64,000 nucleotides of DNA from Agelas oroides. Its lineage: Eukaryota > Porifera > Demospongiae > Agelasida > Agelasidae. Numbering within the stretch: position 1 is the stretch's first letter; each line of letters opens with the position of its first letter. Position numbers and translations under genes: made by a program. Location of the stretch: assembly GCA_949130485.1 (NCBI GenBank), contig OX422192.1:7231085-7295084 (forward strand), given 5' to 3'. Under the pieces are notes generated by a model. It saw only the letters and a list, made by a program, of their open reading frames with translations. It did not search any database and was not told the origin of the DNA. Shown here in pieces: positions 26,501 to 39,404 of this stretch.

Positions 26501-29500
26501 TTGTGCGGTGATGGTGGTGGCGGACCAATTTGCGAACTCCTACCGCTTTGTTCGTTGATTGCACAAACGGAGGGTTTGCGTTTTTGGCCTCATCATTCCC
26601 TCAGCTTCCTGTTCATATGTAGTTTGCATTAGTGCAACGATTGTTCCGGGGGCGGTATTGCTGGGAATTTGCGAGAATTTCCATTGCCGGCATTGTACGA
26701 CGATGATGGTGGCGGACCAATTTGCAAGCTCCAACTGCTTTGTGCGTTGATTGCACAAACGGGGAGTTAGCGGTTTTGGCCTCCTCATACCCTCAGCTTC
26801 CTGCTCAAGTGCAGTTTGCATTAGTGCAACTATTGTTCCGTTGTAGGTTTTGCAGGGAATTTGCGCGAATTTCCATTGCCGAAATTGTACGACGATGATG
26901 GTGGCGGACCAATTTGCAAGCTCCTACCGCTTTGTGCGTTGATTGCACAAACGGAGGGTTAGCTTTTTTGGCCTCCTCATGCCCTCAGCTTCCTGCTCAT
27001 GTGCATTTTGCATTAGTGCAACTATTGTTCCGTTGTAGGTTTTACAGGGAATTTGCGCGAATTCCCATTACCGGGATTGTACGTCGATGATGGTGGCGGA
27101 ACAATTTGCCAGCCCCTACCGCTTTGTACGTTGATTGCACAAACGTAGGGTTTGCGTTTTGGTCTCCGCATTCCCATAGCTTCCTGCTCATATGCAGTTT
27201 GCATTAGTGCAACTATTGTTCCGTTGTAGGTTTTACGGGGAATTTGCGCGAATTTCCATTACCTGGATTGTACGGCGATGATGGTGGCGGAACAATTTGC
27301 AAGCTCCTACCGCTTTGTACGTAGATTGCACAAAAAACGTAGGGTTTGCGTTTTGGCCTCCTCATTCCCTCCGCTTCCTGTTCATATGTAGTTTGCATTA
27401 GTGCAACGATTGCTCCGTGGGAGTGTTTACTGGGAATTTGCGCGAATTTCCATTGCATGTATTATACGGCGATGGTGGCGGCGGATCAATTTGCGAGCTC
27501 CTACCGCTTTGTGCGCTGATTGCACAAACGGAGGATTTCCGTTTTTGGCCTTCTCATACCCTCAGCTTCCTCCTCATATGTAGTTTGCATTAGTGCAACG
27601 ATTGTTCCGGGGGAGGGATTGCTGAGAATTTGCGAGAATTTCCTTTGCCGGCATTGTACGACGATGGTGGTGGCGGACCAATTTGCAAGGTCCTAACGCT
27701 TTGTGCGTTGATTGCACAAACGGAGGGTTTGCATTTTCGGCCTCCTCATTCCTTCAGCTTCCTGCTCATATGCAGTTTGCATTAGTGCAACTATTGTTCT
27801 GGGGGAGGTTTTGCTGCGAATTTGCGCGAATTTCCATTGCCGTTATTGTACGACTATGGTTGTGGCGTACCAATTTGCAAGCTCCTACCGCTTTGTACTT
27901 TGATTGCACAAACGGAGGGTTTGCGTTTTTGGCCTCCACATTCCCATAGCTTCCTGCTCATATGTAGTTTGCATTAGTGCAACTATTCTTTCGGGGGAGG
28001 TTTTGCTTGGAATTTACGCGAATTTCCATTGCCGGCATTGTACGGCGATGGTGGTGGCGGACCAATTTGCAAGCTCCTACCGCTTTGTGCGTTGATTGCA
28101 TAAACGGAGGGTTTGCATTTTTGACCTCCTCATTCCCTCCGCTTCCTGTTCATATGTAGTTTGCATTAGTGCAACGATTGCTCCATGGGAGGGTTTACTG
28201 GGATTTTGAGCGAATTTCCATTGCCGGTATTATACGGCGATGGTAGCGGCGGAACAATTTGAGAGCTCCTACCGCTTTGTGCGCTGATTGCACAAACGTA
28301 GGATTTCCGTTTTTGGCCTTCTCATTCCCTCAGCTTCCTGTTCATATGTAGTTTGGATTAGTGCAACTATTGTTCCGGGGGAGGGTTTACTGGGAATTTG
28401 TGCGAATTTCAATTCCCGGCATTGTACGTCAATGGTGTTGTCGGACCAATTTGCGAGCTCCTACCGCTTTGTGCGTTGATTGCACAAATGGAGGGTTAGC
28501 GTTTTTGGATTCATCATTCCCTCAGCTTCCTGTTCGTATGTAGTTTGCATTAGTGCAACGATTGTTCTGGGGGAGAGATTGCTGGGAATTTGCGAGAATT
28601 TCAATTCCCGGCATTGTACGGCGATGGTGGTGGCGGACCAATTTGCGAGCTCCTACCGCTTTGTGCGTTGATTGCACAAACGGAGGGTTAGCGTTTTTGG
28701 CCTCTTCATACCCTCAGCTTCCTGCTCATGTGTATTTTGCATTAGTGCAACTATTGTTCCGTTGTATGTTTTGCAGGGAGTTTGCACGAATTTCCAATAC
28801 AGGCATTATATGGCGATGGTGGTGGTGGACTAATTTGCGAGCTCCTACCGCTTTGTGCGTTGATTGCACAAACGGAGGGTTAGCGTTTTTGGTCTCCTCA
28901 TACCCTCAGCTTCCTCCTCATATGTAGTTTGTATTAGTGCTACGATTGTTCCGGGGGAGGGATTGCTGAGAATTTGCGAGAATTTCCTTTGCCGGCATTG
29001 TACGACGATGGTGGTGGCGGACCAATTTGCAAGCTCCTAACGCTTTGTAAGTTGATTGCACAAACGGAGGGTTTGCGTTTTTGGCCTCCTCATTCGCTCA
29101 GCTTCCTGTTCATATGTAGTTTGCATTAGTGCAACGATTTTTCCGGGGGAGGGATTGCTGAGAATTTGCGAGAATTTCCTTTGCCGGCATTGTACGACGA
29201 TGGTGGTGGCGAACCAATTTGCAAGCTCCTAACGCTTTGTAAGTTGATTGCACAAACGGAGGGTTTGCGTTTTCGGCCTCCTCATCCCTTCAGCTTCCTG
29301 CTCATATGTAGTTTTCGTTAGTGCAACTATTGTTCTGGGGGAGGTTTTGCTGGGAATTTGCGAGAATTTCCATTGCCGTCATTGTACGGCGATGGTGGTG
29401 GCGGACCAATTTGCGACCTCCTACAGCTTTGTGCGCTGATTGCACAAACGGAGGCTTTCCGTTTTTGGCCTCCTCATTCCCTCAGCTTCCTGTTCATATG

Positions 29501-32500
29501 TAGTTTGCATTAGTGCAACGATTGTTCCGGGGGGGATTGCTGAGAATTTGCGAGATTTTCCATTGCCGGCATTGTACGACGATGGTGGTGGCGGACCAAT
29601 TTGCAAGCTCCTACCGCTTTATGCGTTAATTGCACAAACGGAGGGTTAGCGTTTTTGGCCTCCTCATACCCTCAGCTTCCTGCTCATGTGAAGTTTGCAT
29701 TAGTGCAACTATTGTTCCGTTGTAGGTTTTACAGGGAATTTGCGCGAATTTCCATTACCGGCATTGTACGGCGATGGTGGTGGCGGACCAATTTGCAAGC
29801 TCCTACCGCCTTGTGCGTTGATTGCACAAACGGAGGGTTAGCGTTTTTGGCCTCCTCAATCCCTCAGCTACCTGTTGATATGTAGTTTGCATTAGTGCAA
29901 CTATTGTTCCGGGGGAGGGATTACTGGGAATTTGTGCGAATTACCAATGCCGGCATTGTACGGCGATGGTGGAGGCGGACCAATTTGCAAGCTCCTACCG
30001 CTTTGTGCGTTGATTGTACAAACGGAGGGTTTGCGTTTTTGGCCTGCTCATTCCCTCAGCTTCCTGTTCACATGTAGTTTGCATTAGTGCAACTATTGTT
30101 CCGGGGGAGGGTTTACTGGGAATTTGCGCTAATTTCCATTACCGGCATTGTACGGCGAGGGTGGTGGCGGACCAATTTGCGAGCTCCTACCGCTTTGTGC
30201 GTTGATTGCACAAACGGTGGGTTTGCATTTTTGGCCTCCCCATTCCTTCAGCTTCCTGCTCATATGTAGTTTGCATTAGTGCAACTATTGTTCCGGGGGA
30301 GGTTATGCTGGGAATTTGCGCGAATTTCCATTGCCGGCATTGTATGGCGATGGTGGTGGCGAACCAATTTGCAAGCTCCTACCGCTTTGTACGTTCATTG
30401 CACAATCGGAGGGTTAGCGTTTTTGGCCTCCTCATTCCTTCAGCTTCCAGTTCATATGTAGTTTGCATTAGTGCAACGATTGTTCCGGGGGAGGGATTGC
30501 TGAGAATTTGCGAGAAATTCCATTGCCGGCATTATATGGCCATGATGGTGGCGGACTAATTTACGAGCTCCTACCGCTTTGTGCGTTGATTGCACAAACG
30601 GAGGGTTAGCGTTTTTGGCCTCCTCATACCCTCAGCTTCCTCCTCATATGTAGTTTGCATTAGTGCAACGATTGTTCCGGGAAAGGTTTTACTGGGATTT
30701 TGCGCGAATTTCCATTGCCGGTATTATACGGCGATGGTGGTGGCGGACTAATTTGCGAGCTCCTACCGCTTTGTGCGTTGATTGCACAAACGGAGGGTTA
30801 GCGTTTTTGGCCTCCTCATACCCTCAGCTTCCTCCTCATATGTAGTTTGCATTAGTGCAGCGATTGTTCCGGGAAAGGTTTTACTGGGATTTTGCGCGAA
30901 TTTCAATTGCCGGTATTATACGGCGATGATGGTGGCGGACCAATTTGCGAGCTCCTACCGCTTTGCGCGTTGATTGCACAAACGGAAGGTTTGCGTTTTT
31001 GGCCTCCTCATTCCCTCAGCTTCCTGCTCATATGTAGTTTGCATTGGTGCAACTATTGTTCCGTTGTAGGTTTTGCAAGGAATTTGTGCGAATTTCCATT
31101 ACAGGCATTGTACGGCGATGGTGGTGGCGGACCAATTTGCGAACTCCTACCGCTTTGTGCGTTTATTGCACAATCGGAGGGTTAGCGTTTTTGGCCTCCT
31201 CATTCCCTCAGCTTCCTGTGCATATGTAGTTTGCATTAGTGCAACGATTGCTTTCGGGGAGGGATTGCTGAGAATTTGCGAGAAATTCCAATGCCGGCAT
31301 TGTACGACGATGGTGGTGGCGGACCAATTTGCAAGCTCCTACCGCTTTGTGCGTTGATTGCACAAGTGGAGGGTTTGCGTTTTTGGCCTCCTCATTCCCT
31401 CAGCTTCCTGTTCATATGTAGTTTGCATTGGTGCAACGATTGTTCCGGGGGAGGGATTGCTGAGAATTTGCGAGAATTTCGATTCCCGGCATTGTACGGC
31501 GATGGTGGTGGCGGACCAATTTCCGAGCTCCTACCGCTTTGTGCGTTGATTGCACAAACGGAGGGTTAGCGTTTTTGGCCTCCTCATACCCTCAGCTTCC
31601 TGATCATGTGTATTTTGCATTAGTGCAACTATTGTTCCGTTGTAGGTTTTGCAGGGAATTTGCGCGAATTTCCATTTCCGGCATTATATGGCGATGATGG
31701 TGGCGGACTAATTTGCGAGCTCCTACCGCTTTGTGCGTTGATTGCACAAACGGAGAGTTAGCGTTTTTGGCCTCCTCATACCCTCAGCTTCCTCCTCATA
31801 TGTAGTTTGCATTACTGCAACTATTGTTCCGGGGGAGGTATTGCTGGGAATTTGCGCGAATTTCCATTGCCGGCATTGTATGGCGATGGTGGTGGCGGAC
31901 CAATTTGCAAGCTCCTACTGCTTTGTGCGTTGATTGCACAAACGGAAGGTTTGCGTTTTTGGCCTCCTCATTCTCTCAGCTTCCTGCTTATACGTAGTTT
32001 GCATTAGTGCAACTATTGTTCCGTTGTAGGTTTTGCAAGGAATTTGCGTGAATTTCCATTACAGGCATTGTACGGCGATGATGGTGGCAGACCAATTTGC
32101 GAGCTCCTACCGCTTTGTGCGTTGATTGCACAAACGGAGTGTTTGCGTTTTTGGCCTCCTCATTCCCTCAGCTTCCTGCTCATATGTAGTTCGCATTAGT
32201 GCAACGATAGTTCCGTTGTAGGTTTTGCAGGGAATTTGCGCGAATTTCAATTGCCGGCATTGTATGGCGATGGTGGTAGCGGACCAATTTGCAAGCTCCT
32301 ACCGCTTTGTGCGTTCATTGCACAATCGGAGGGTTAGCGTTTTTGGCCTCCTCATACCCTCAGCTTCCTTCTCATGTGCAGTTTGTATTAGTGCAACTAT
32401 TGTTCCTTTGTAGGTTTTACAGGGAATTTGCGCGAATTTCCAATACCGGCGTTGTACGGCGATGGTGGTGGCGGACCAATTTGCAAGCTCGTACCGCCTT

Positions 32501-35500
32501 GTGCGTTGATTGCACAAACGGAGGGTTAGCGTTTTTGGCCTCCTCAATTCCTCAGTTACCTGTTCATATGTAGTTTGCATTAGCGCAACGATTGCTCCGT
32601 GGGTTTTTTTTTGGGAATTTGCGCGAATTTCCATTGCCGTTATTGTACGGCGATGGTGGTGGCGGACCAATTTGCAACCTCCTACAGCTTTGTGCGCTGA
32701 TTGCACAAACGGAGGGTTTCCGTTTTTGGCCTCCTCATTCCCTCAGCTTCCTGTTCATATGTAGTTTGCATTAGTGCAACTATTGTTCAGAGGGAGGGTT
32801 TACAGGGAATTTGCGCGAATTTCAATTGCAGGCATTGTACGGCGATGGTGGTGGCGGACCAATTTGCGAGCTCCTACCGCTTTGTGCGTTGGTTGCACAA
32901 ACGGAGGGTTAGCTTTTTTGGATTCCTCATTCCCTCAGCTTCCTGTTCATATGTAGTTTGCATTAGTGCAACGATTGTTCTGCGGGAGAGATTGCTGGGA
33001 ATTTGCGCGAATTTCCATTGCCGGCATTGTACGGCGATGGTGGTGGCGGACCAATTTGCAAGCTCCTACCGCCTTGTGCGTTGATTGCACAAACGGAGGG
33101 TTAGCGTTTTTGGCCTCCTCAATCCCTCAGCTACCTGTTGATATGTAGTTTGCATTAGTGCAACTATTGTTCCGGGGGAGGGATTACTGGGGATTTGTGC
33201 GAATTTCCATTGTCGGCATTGTACGGCGATGGTGGTGGCGGAACAATTTCCAAGCTCCTACCGCTTTGTACGTTGATTGCACAAACGGAGGGTTTGGGTT
33301 TTTGGCCTCCACATTCCCATAGCTTCCTGCTCATATGCAGTTTGCATTAGTGCAACTATTGCTACGCTGTAGGATTTGCGGGGAATTTGCGCGAATTTCC
33401 ATTGCCGGCATTGTACGACGATGGTGGTGGCGTACCAATTTGTAAGCTCCTACCGCTTTGTGCGTTGATTGCACAAACGGAGGGTTTGCGTTTTTGGCCT
33501 CCTCATTCCCTCAGCTTCCTGTTCATATGTAGTTTGCATTAGTGGAACGATTGTTCCGGGGGAGGGATTGCTGGGAATTTGCGAGAATTTCCATTGCCGG
33601 AATTGTACGACGATGGTGGTGGCGGATCAATTTGCAAGCTCCTACCGCTTTGTGCGTTGATTGCACAAACGGAGGGTTTGCGTTTTTGGCCTCCTCATAC
33701 CCTCAGCTTCCTGCTCATATGTAGTTTGCATTAGTGCAACTATTGTTCCGGGAGAGGGTTTACTGGGAATTTGCGCGAATTTCCATTGCCGGCATTGCAC
33801 GGCGATGGTGGTGGCGGACCAATTTGCAAGCTCCTACTGCTTTGTGTGTTGATTGCACAGACGGAGGGTTTGCGTTTTTGGCCTCCTCATTCCCTCAGTT
33901 TCCTGCTCATATGTATTTTGCATTAGTGCAACTATTGTTCCGTTGTAGGGTTTGCAGATAATTTGCGCGAATTTCCATTGACGGTATTATGCTGCGATGG
34001 TGGTGGCGGAACAATTTGCGAGCACCTACCGCTTTGTGCGTTGATTGCAGAAAGGGAGGGTTTGCGTTTTTGGCCTCCTCATACCCTCAGGTTTCTGTTC
34101 GTATGTAGTTTGCATTAGTACAACGATTGTTCCGGGGGAGAGATTGCTGGGAATTTGCGAGAATTTCCATTGCCGGCATTGTACGACGATGGATCAATTT
34201 GCAAGCTCCTACCGCTTTGTGCGTTGATTGCATAAACGGAGGGTTTGCGTTTTTGGCCTCCTCATACCCTCAGGTTTCTGTTCATATGTAGTTTGCATTA
34301 GTACAACGATTGTTCCGGGGGAGGGATTGCTCGGAATTTGCGAGAATTTCCATTGCCGACATTGTACGACGATGATGGTGGCGGACCAATTTGCAAGCTC
34401 CTACCGCTTTGTGCGTTGATTGCACAAACGGAGGGTTAGCGTTTTTGGCCTCCTCATTCCCTGAGCTTCCTGTTCATATGCAGTTTGCATTAGTTCAACT
34501 ATTGTTCCGTTGCAGGGTTTGCAGGGAATTTGCGCGAATTTCCTTTGCTGGTTCTATACGGCGATGGTGGTTGCGGACCAATATGCGAGCTCCTACCGAT
34601 TTGTGCGTTGATTGCACAAACGGAGGGTAAACGTTTTTTGCCTCCTCACTCCCTCAGCTTCCTGTTCATATGTAGTTTGCATTAGTGCAACTATTGTTCC
34701 GTTGAAGGATTTGCAGGGAATTTGCGCGAATTTCCATTGCTGGTACCATACTGCGATTGTGGTTGCGGACCAATTTGCGAGATCGTACCGCTTTGTGCGT
34801 TGATTGCACAAGCGGAGGGTTTGCGTTTTTGGCCTCCTCATACCGTCAGGTTTCTGTTCTTATGTAGTTTGCATTAGTGCAACGATTGTTCTGGGGGAGG
34901 GATTGCTGGGAATTTGCGCGAATTTCCATTGCCGTCATTGTACGGCGATGGAGATGGCGGACCAATTTGCAAGCTCCTACCACTTTGTGCGTTGATTGCA
35001 CAAACGGAGGATTTGCGTTTTTGGCCTCCTCATTCCCATAGTTTCCTGCTCATATGTAGTTTGCATTAGTGCAACTATTGTTCCGTTGTAGGTTTTGCAG
35101 GGAATTTGCGCGAATTTCCATTGCCGGCACTGTACGGCGATGGTGGTGGCAGACCAATTTGCAAGCTCCTACCGCTTTGTGCGTTGATTGCACAAACGGA
35201 GGGTTAGCGTTTTTGGCCTCCTCATTCCTTCAGCTTCCTGTTCATATGTAGTTTGCATGAGTACAACTATTGTTCCGTTGTAGGGTTTGCAGGGAATTTG
35301 CGCGAATTTCCATTGTTGGTATTATACGGCGATGGTGGTTTCGGACCAATTTCCTAGCTCCTACCGCTTTGTGCGTTGATTGCACAAACGGAGGTTAGCG
35401 TTTTTGGCCTCAAGATTCCCTCAGCTTCCTTCTCATATGTATTTTGCATTAGTGCAACTATTGTTCCGGGGGAGGTTTTGCTGGGAATTTGCGCGAATTT

Positions 35501-37744
35501 CCGTTGCCGGCATTGAACGGCGATGGTGGTGGCGGACCAATTTGCAAGCTCCTGCCGTTTTATACGTTGATTGCACAAGCGGAGTGTTAGCGTTTTTGGC
35601 CTCCTCATTCCCTCAGCTTCCTTTTCATATGTAGTTTGCATTAGTGCAACTATTGTTCCGGTGTAGGGTTTGCAGGGAATTTGCGCGAATTTCCATTGCC
35701 TCTATTATACGGCGATGGTGGTGGCGGATCAATTTGCGAGCTCCTATCGCTTTGTGCGTTGATTGCACAAACGGAGGGTTAGCGTTTTTGGCCTCCTCAT
35801 TCCCTCAGCTTCCTGCTCATATGTAGTTTGCATTAGTGCAACTATTGTTCCGTGGGAGGTTTTGCTGGGAATTTGCGCGAATTTCCGTTGCCGACATTGT
35901 ACGGCGATGGTGGTGGCGGACCAATTTGCATGCTCCTACTGCTTTATGCGTTGATTGCACAAGCGGAGGGTTAGCGTTTTTGGCCTCCACATTCCCTCAG
36001 CTTCCTGCTCATATGTAGTTTGCATTGGTGCAACTATTGTTCCGGTGTAGGGTTTGCAGGGAATTTGCGCGAATTTCCATTGCCTGTATTATACGGCGAT
36101 GGTGGTGGCGGATCAATTTGCGAGCTCCTACCGCTTTGTGCGTTGATTGCACAAACGGAGGGTTAGCGTTTTTGGCCTCCTCATTCCCTCAGCTTCCTGT
36201 TCATATGTAGTTTGCATTAGTGCAACTATCGTTCCGTTGTAGGGTTTGCAGGGAATTTGTGCGAATTTCCATTGCCGGTATTATACGGTGTTGGAGGTGG
36301 CGGACCAATTTGCAAGCTCGTACCGCTTTCTGCGTTTATTGCACAAACGAAGGGTTTGCGTTTTTGGCCTCCTCATTCCCTCAGCTTCCTGCTCATATGT
36401 AGTTTGCATTAGTGCAACGATTGTTCTGGGGGAGGGATTGCTGGGAATTTGCGAGAATTTCCATTGCCGGTATTGAAGGACGATGGTGGCGGTGGATCGA
36501 TTTGCAAGCTCCTACCGCTTTGTGCGTTGATTGCACAAACGGAGGGTTTGCGTTTTTGGCCTCCTCATTCCCTCAGCTTCCTGTTCATGTGTAGTTTGTA
36601 TTAGTGCAACTGTTGTTCCGGGGGAGGGATTGCTGGGAATTTGCGAGAATTTCCATTGCCGGAATTGTACGGCGATGGTGGTGGCGGACCAATTTGCGAG
36701 CTCCTACCGCTTTGTGCGTTGATTGCACAAACGGAGGGTTTGCGTTTTTTTTGTCTCCTCATTCCCTCAGCTTCCTGCTGATATGCAGTTTGCATTAGTG
36801 CAACTATTGTCCCGGTGTAGGGTTTGCAGGGAATTTGCGCGAATTTCCATTGCCGGCATTGTACGGCGATGGTGGTGGCGGACCAATTTGCAAGCTCCCA
36901 CCGCTTTGTGCGTTGATTGCACAAACGGTTGGTTTGCGTTTTTGGCCTCCTCATTCCCTCAGCGTCTTGCTCATATGTCGTTTACTTTAGTGCAAGTATT
37001 GTTCCGGGGTAATGTTTGCCGGGAAATTGAGCGAATTTCCATTGCCGGCATTATACGGCGATGGTGGTGGCGGACCAATTTGCAAGCTCGTACCGCTTTG
37101 TGCGTTGATTGCACAAACGGAGGGTTTGCGTTTTTGGCTTCCTCATTCCCTGAGCTTCCTGCTCATATGTAGCTTGCATTGGTTCAACTATTGTTCTGGG
37201 GTAGGGTTTGCCGGGAATTTGCGCGAATTTCCATTGCCGGCATTATATACCGCGATGGTGGTGGCGGACTAATTTGCAAGCTCCTACCGCTTTGTGCGTT
37301 GATTGCACAAACGGAAGGTTTGCGTTTTTGGCCTCCTCATTCCCTCAGCTTCCTGCTCATATGTACTTTGCATTAGTGGAACTATTGTTCCGGGGTAGAG
37401 TTTGCTCGGAAATTGCGCGAATTTCCATTGCCGGCATTATACGGCGATGGTGGTGGCGGAACAATTTACAAGCTCGTACCGCTTTGTGCGTTGATTGCAC
37501 AAACGGAGGGTTTGCGTTTTTGGCCTCCTCATTCCCTCAGCTTCCTGCTCATATGTAGTTTGCATTAGTGCAACTATTGTTCCGGTGTAGAGTTTGCTGG
37601 GAAGTTGCGCGAATTTCCATTGCCGTGGTGGTGGCGCTTTGTGCGTTTATTGCACAAACGGAGGGTTTGCGTTTTTGGCCTCCTCATTCCCTCAGCTTCC
37701 TGCTCATATGTAGTTTGTATTAGCGCAACTATTGTTCCGAGGTA
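20593..37744. repeat. 192-bp satellite array, right part
   Basis: The same satellite resumes in register directly after the inserted element and its 9 bp target duplication, with about 89 further copies. A few monomers are internally shortened: one near 22.49 kb, one near 23.71 kb (repeated at 26.36 kb), one near 34.19 kb, and the second-last copy near 37.63 kb. The array ends inside a monomer at about 37,744, where non-satellite sequence with a reverse transcriptase reading frame starts at once. Divergence between monomers looks somewhat higher toward the right edge, as often seen at array margins, but I have not measured this. Confidence 0.96.
22290..26577. repeat. 1.64-kb satellite block repeated 2,647 bp apart
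   Basis: Monomers at about 22,290-23,930 reappear at about 24,937-26,577 with a constant offset of 2,647 bp (22,599/25,246; 22,791/25,438; 23,367/26,014; 23,720/26,367). Both copies share the same two shortened monomers, including one that lacks roughly 31 bp before GTGCGTTGATTGCAC. Shared deletions make one block the direct copy of the other. About 1 kb of other monomers separates the two. Confidence 0.85.
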
Positions 37745-39404
37745 ATACAACTAACAACTATTCCTCCTATAACCGATACTGACTACCACCTTTTCATGGC
37801 TGACCCTTCATCACCACATCCTGAGGAGATCTTCTGCACTGACGAAGATGTATTTAATCTCCTGCTTGCTTTGGATACCAGTAAAGCCTCAGGATCAGAT
37901 GGGATATCTGGAAGGATGCTCAAAGGTACTTCACACTGTTCTATTGAAACTGTTCAACCTGTCAATTAAAACTGGGAAAATACCACAAAAATGGAAAATT
38001 TCCTCCGTTGTTCCAATTCCTAAGTCTCAAACTAATACTGATGATCCTTGCAACTACAGACCCATCTCTCTTCTCCCCGTTGTCAGTAAGCTACTTGAGA
38101 GACATATGTATAGCCTTGTGTTTGCGCACTTGGCTGATAGAGACTTGATCTCTGGTGCGCAGTGGGGATTTACCCCTGGAAAGTCAACCATTAGCTACAT
38201 CACTTTTGTCAACCTTCCATGACATCCTTCAGCTCTTGGAGCATGGCGCTGATGTTGCTCTCACATTTTTTGACCTGAGGAAGGCTTTTGACAGTGTGCC
38301 TCACCTTCCTCTTTTGCAAAAATTAAAAGATATCGGTCTGGAGCAGCATGTCCTTCAGTGGTTGACATCATATCTGAGTGATAGACAGCAGCGCGTTGTT
38401 GTAGATGGTGCAACCTCTAATGTCAGTCCAGTATGGGGAAATAATTTTGCACAAAGTAACCGGTGGGAAAATATAAAGTGCCGTTAATGATATTGCACAT
38501 TGTAGTTAGTGTTAAAAACTTGCGATGTTGTGATAAAGAAGTGAGTTCCAACTGTTGCAACATACTTTCATAGTCCATATCCGATTGTTTTAAACAAACT
38601 TTACAGGCAAATTTTTGTACTGATTCTAGTGCTTGAGTGCCTTTGTCTGTATAAGGGTCCCATAACTGACACGCATATTCTAGGTGTGGACGTATACAAG
38701 TAAGGTAGATGCAAAGCAATGTGCTTGTATCAGCCCAGGTGTAAAACTGCCTGTATAACATTCCAACAAGTTTCCTAGCTTTGCTGCATATGTGATTGAT
38801 ATGGTCTGCCCAGGATAACTTTGATGTCACTAGAACACCCAGGTAACGGTAGCTGTCAACCTGTTCCAGAACATCCCTGCCAATGAATAATCTAGTAGGT
38901 GGTAGATGAGGTTGCCTCCTTCTAGATGCAATTAGGTATTTGCATCTTTAGGGATTAAGTGTCAAATGACAATTGCTAATGCATTCCTGGATTGCATCTA
39001 TATCTCTGTGCAGATCATCATAGTTGTCAGGATGGTTGATCGGCTTGCTAAGAAGAATGTCGTCTGCATACATTGATATCCTTGATCCCTCAGATAGTGG
39101 CACCAAGGACACACAGTTAATGTACACAAGGAATAACAACAGACCTAAAACCGATTCTTGTGGTACACCGGACATATTCCAGTAGTCATGGCATTCTTAA
39201 TTATATTAGACCATTTGCTTGTACTAATTATTTGTATTCATCATTTGTCCCATCTGTTATCTCTTTGTGGAATAACTTACCAGACAGCGTTAAAACTTCT
39301 ATCTCTGCCTCACATACCACATAAGCAAGTACTGCTATTTATGTAGCCATTGTCCTTTTTTTTTGGGACATAAATTTCATTATAGTAAAAAAAATAAAAA
39401 AATA
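37745..39404 (+). mobile_element. Non-LTR retrotransposon (LINE) fragment, inverted inside
   Basis: The left part on the plus strand translates to the front of a LINE reverse transcriptase: SKASGSDGIS, NYRPISLLPVVSKLLER, GFTPGKSTI, FFDLRKAFDSVPH and WLTSYLSDRQQRVVVDG, with frame changes near 37,930 and 38,220. At about 38,433 plus-strand coding stops. The next RT blocks (SGVPQESVLG, MYADDILL, then SKLSWADHINHICSKARKL and RPHLEYACQLWDP) lie on the minus strand from about 39,172 back to 38,434. Plus-strand tail sequence (SFVPSVISLWNNLPD in one frame) resumes at about 39,180 and ends near 39,346, followed by a T-run and an A-rich stretch to 39,404. The element is therefore 5'-truncated at the satellite border and carries an internal inversion of about 740 bp. 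Motifs suit a Jockey/CR1-type clade; clade choice is tentative. Confidence 0.88.
38434..39172 (-). mobile_element. Inverted 3' half of the LINE reverse transcriptase
   Basis: This segment encodes, on the minus strand, the RT palm and thumb portion that should directly follow the plus-strand portion ending at 38,433: SGVPQESVLG, then YADD with DILL, then YRYLGVLVTSKLSWADHI and the thumb region with RPHLEYACQLWDP, finishing NIINGTLYFPTG near the low-coordinate end. The plus-strand part stops after DGATSNVSPV, just where SGVPQ is expected. The split is therefore collinear once the segment is flipped, which argues for a simple inversion of one copy rather than two unrelated insertions. Confidence 0.8.

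Noticed and set aside
1-37744. Dozens of 60-152 codon open frames, many starting MHKRR or MQLLFR, as a cysteine-rich peptide family
   Set aside because: They recur exactly once per 192 bp monomer, in several frames and on both strands, each ending at the same satellite TAG or TGA. This follows from a monomer length divisible by three; there is no splice, promoter or signal-peptide support.
1-37744. CRISPR-like regular repeats
   Set aside because: The repeats are contiguous 192 bp units without unique spacers, in a eukaryotic context.
1-37744. CENP-B box in the satellite monomer
   Set aside because: No segment matches the conserved TTCG...A..CGGG core at the required spacing in the copies I read.
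37745-39404. Twin-priming 5' inversion of the LINE
   Set aside because: The flipped part is the internal 3' RT half with plus-strand sequence on both sides, so the expected order for twin priming is not met.
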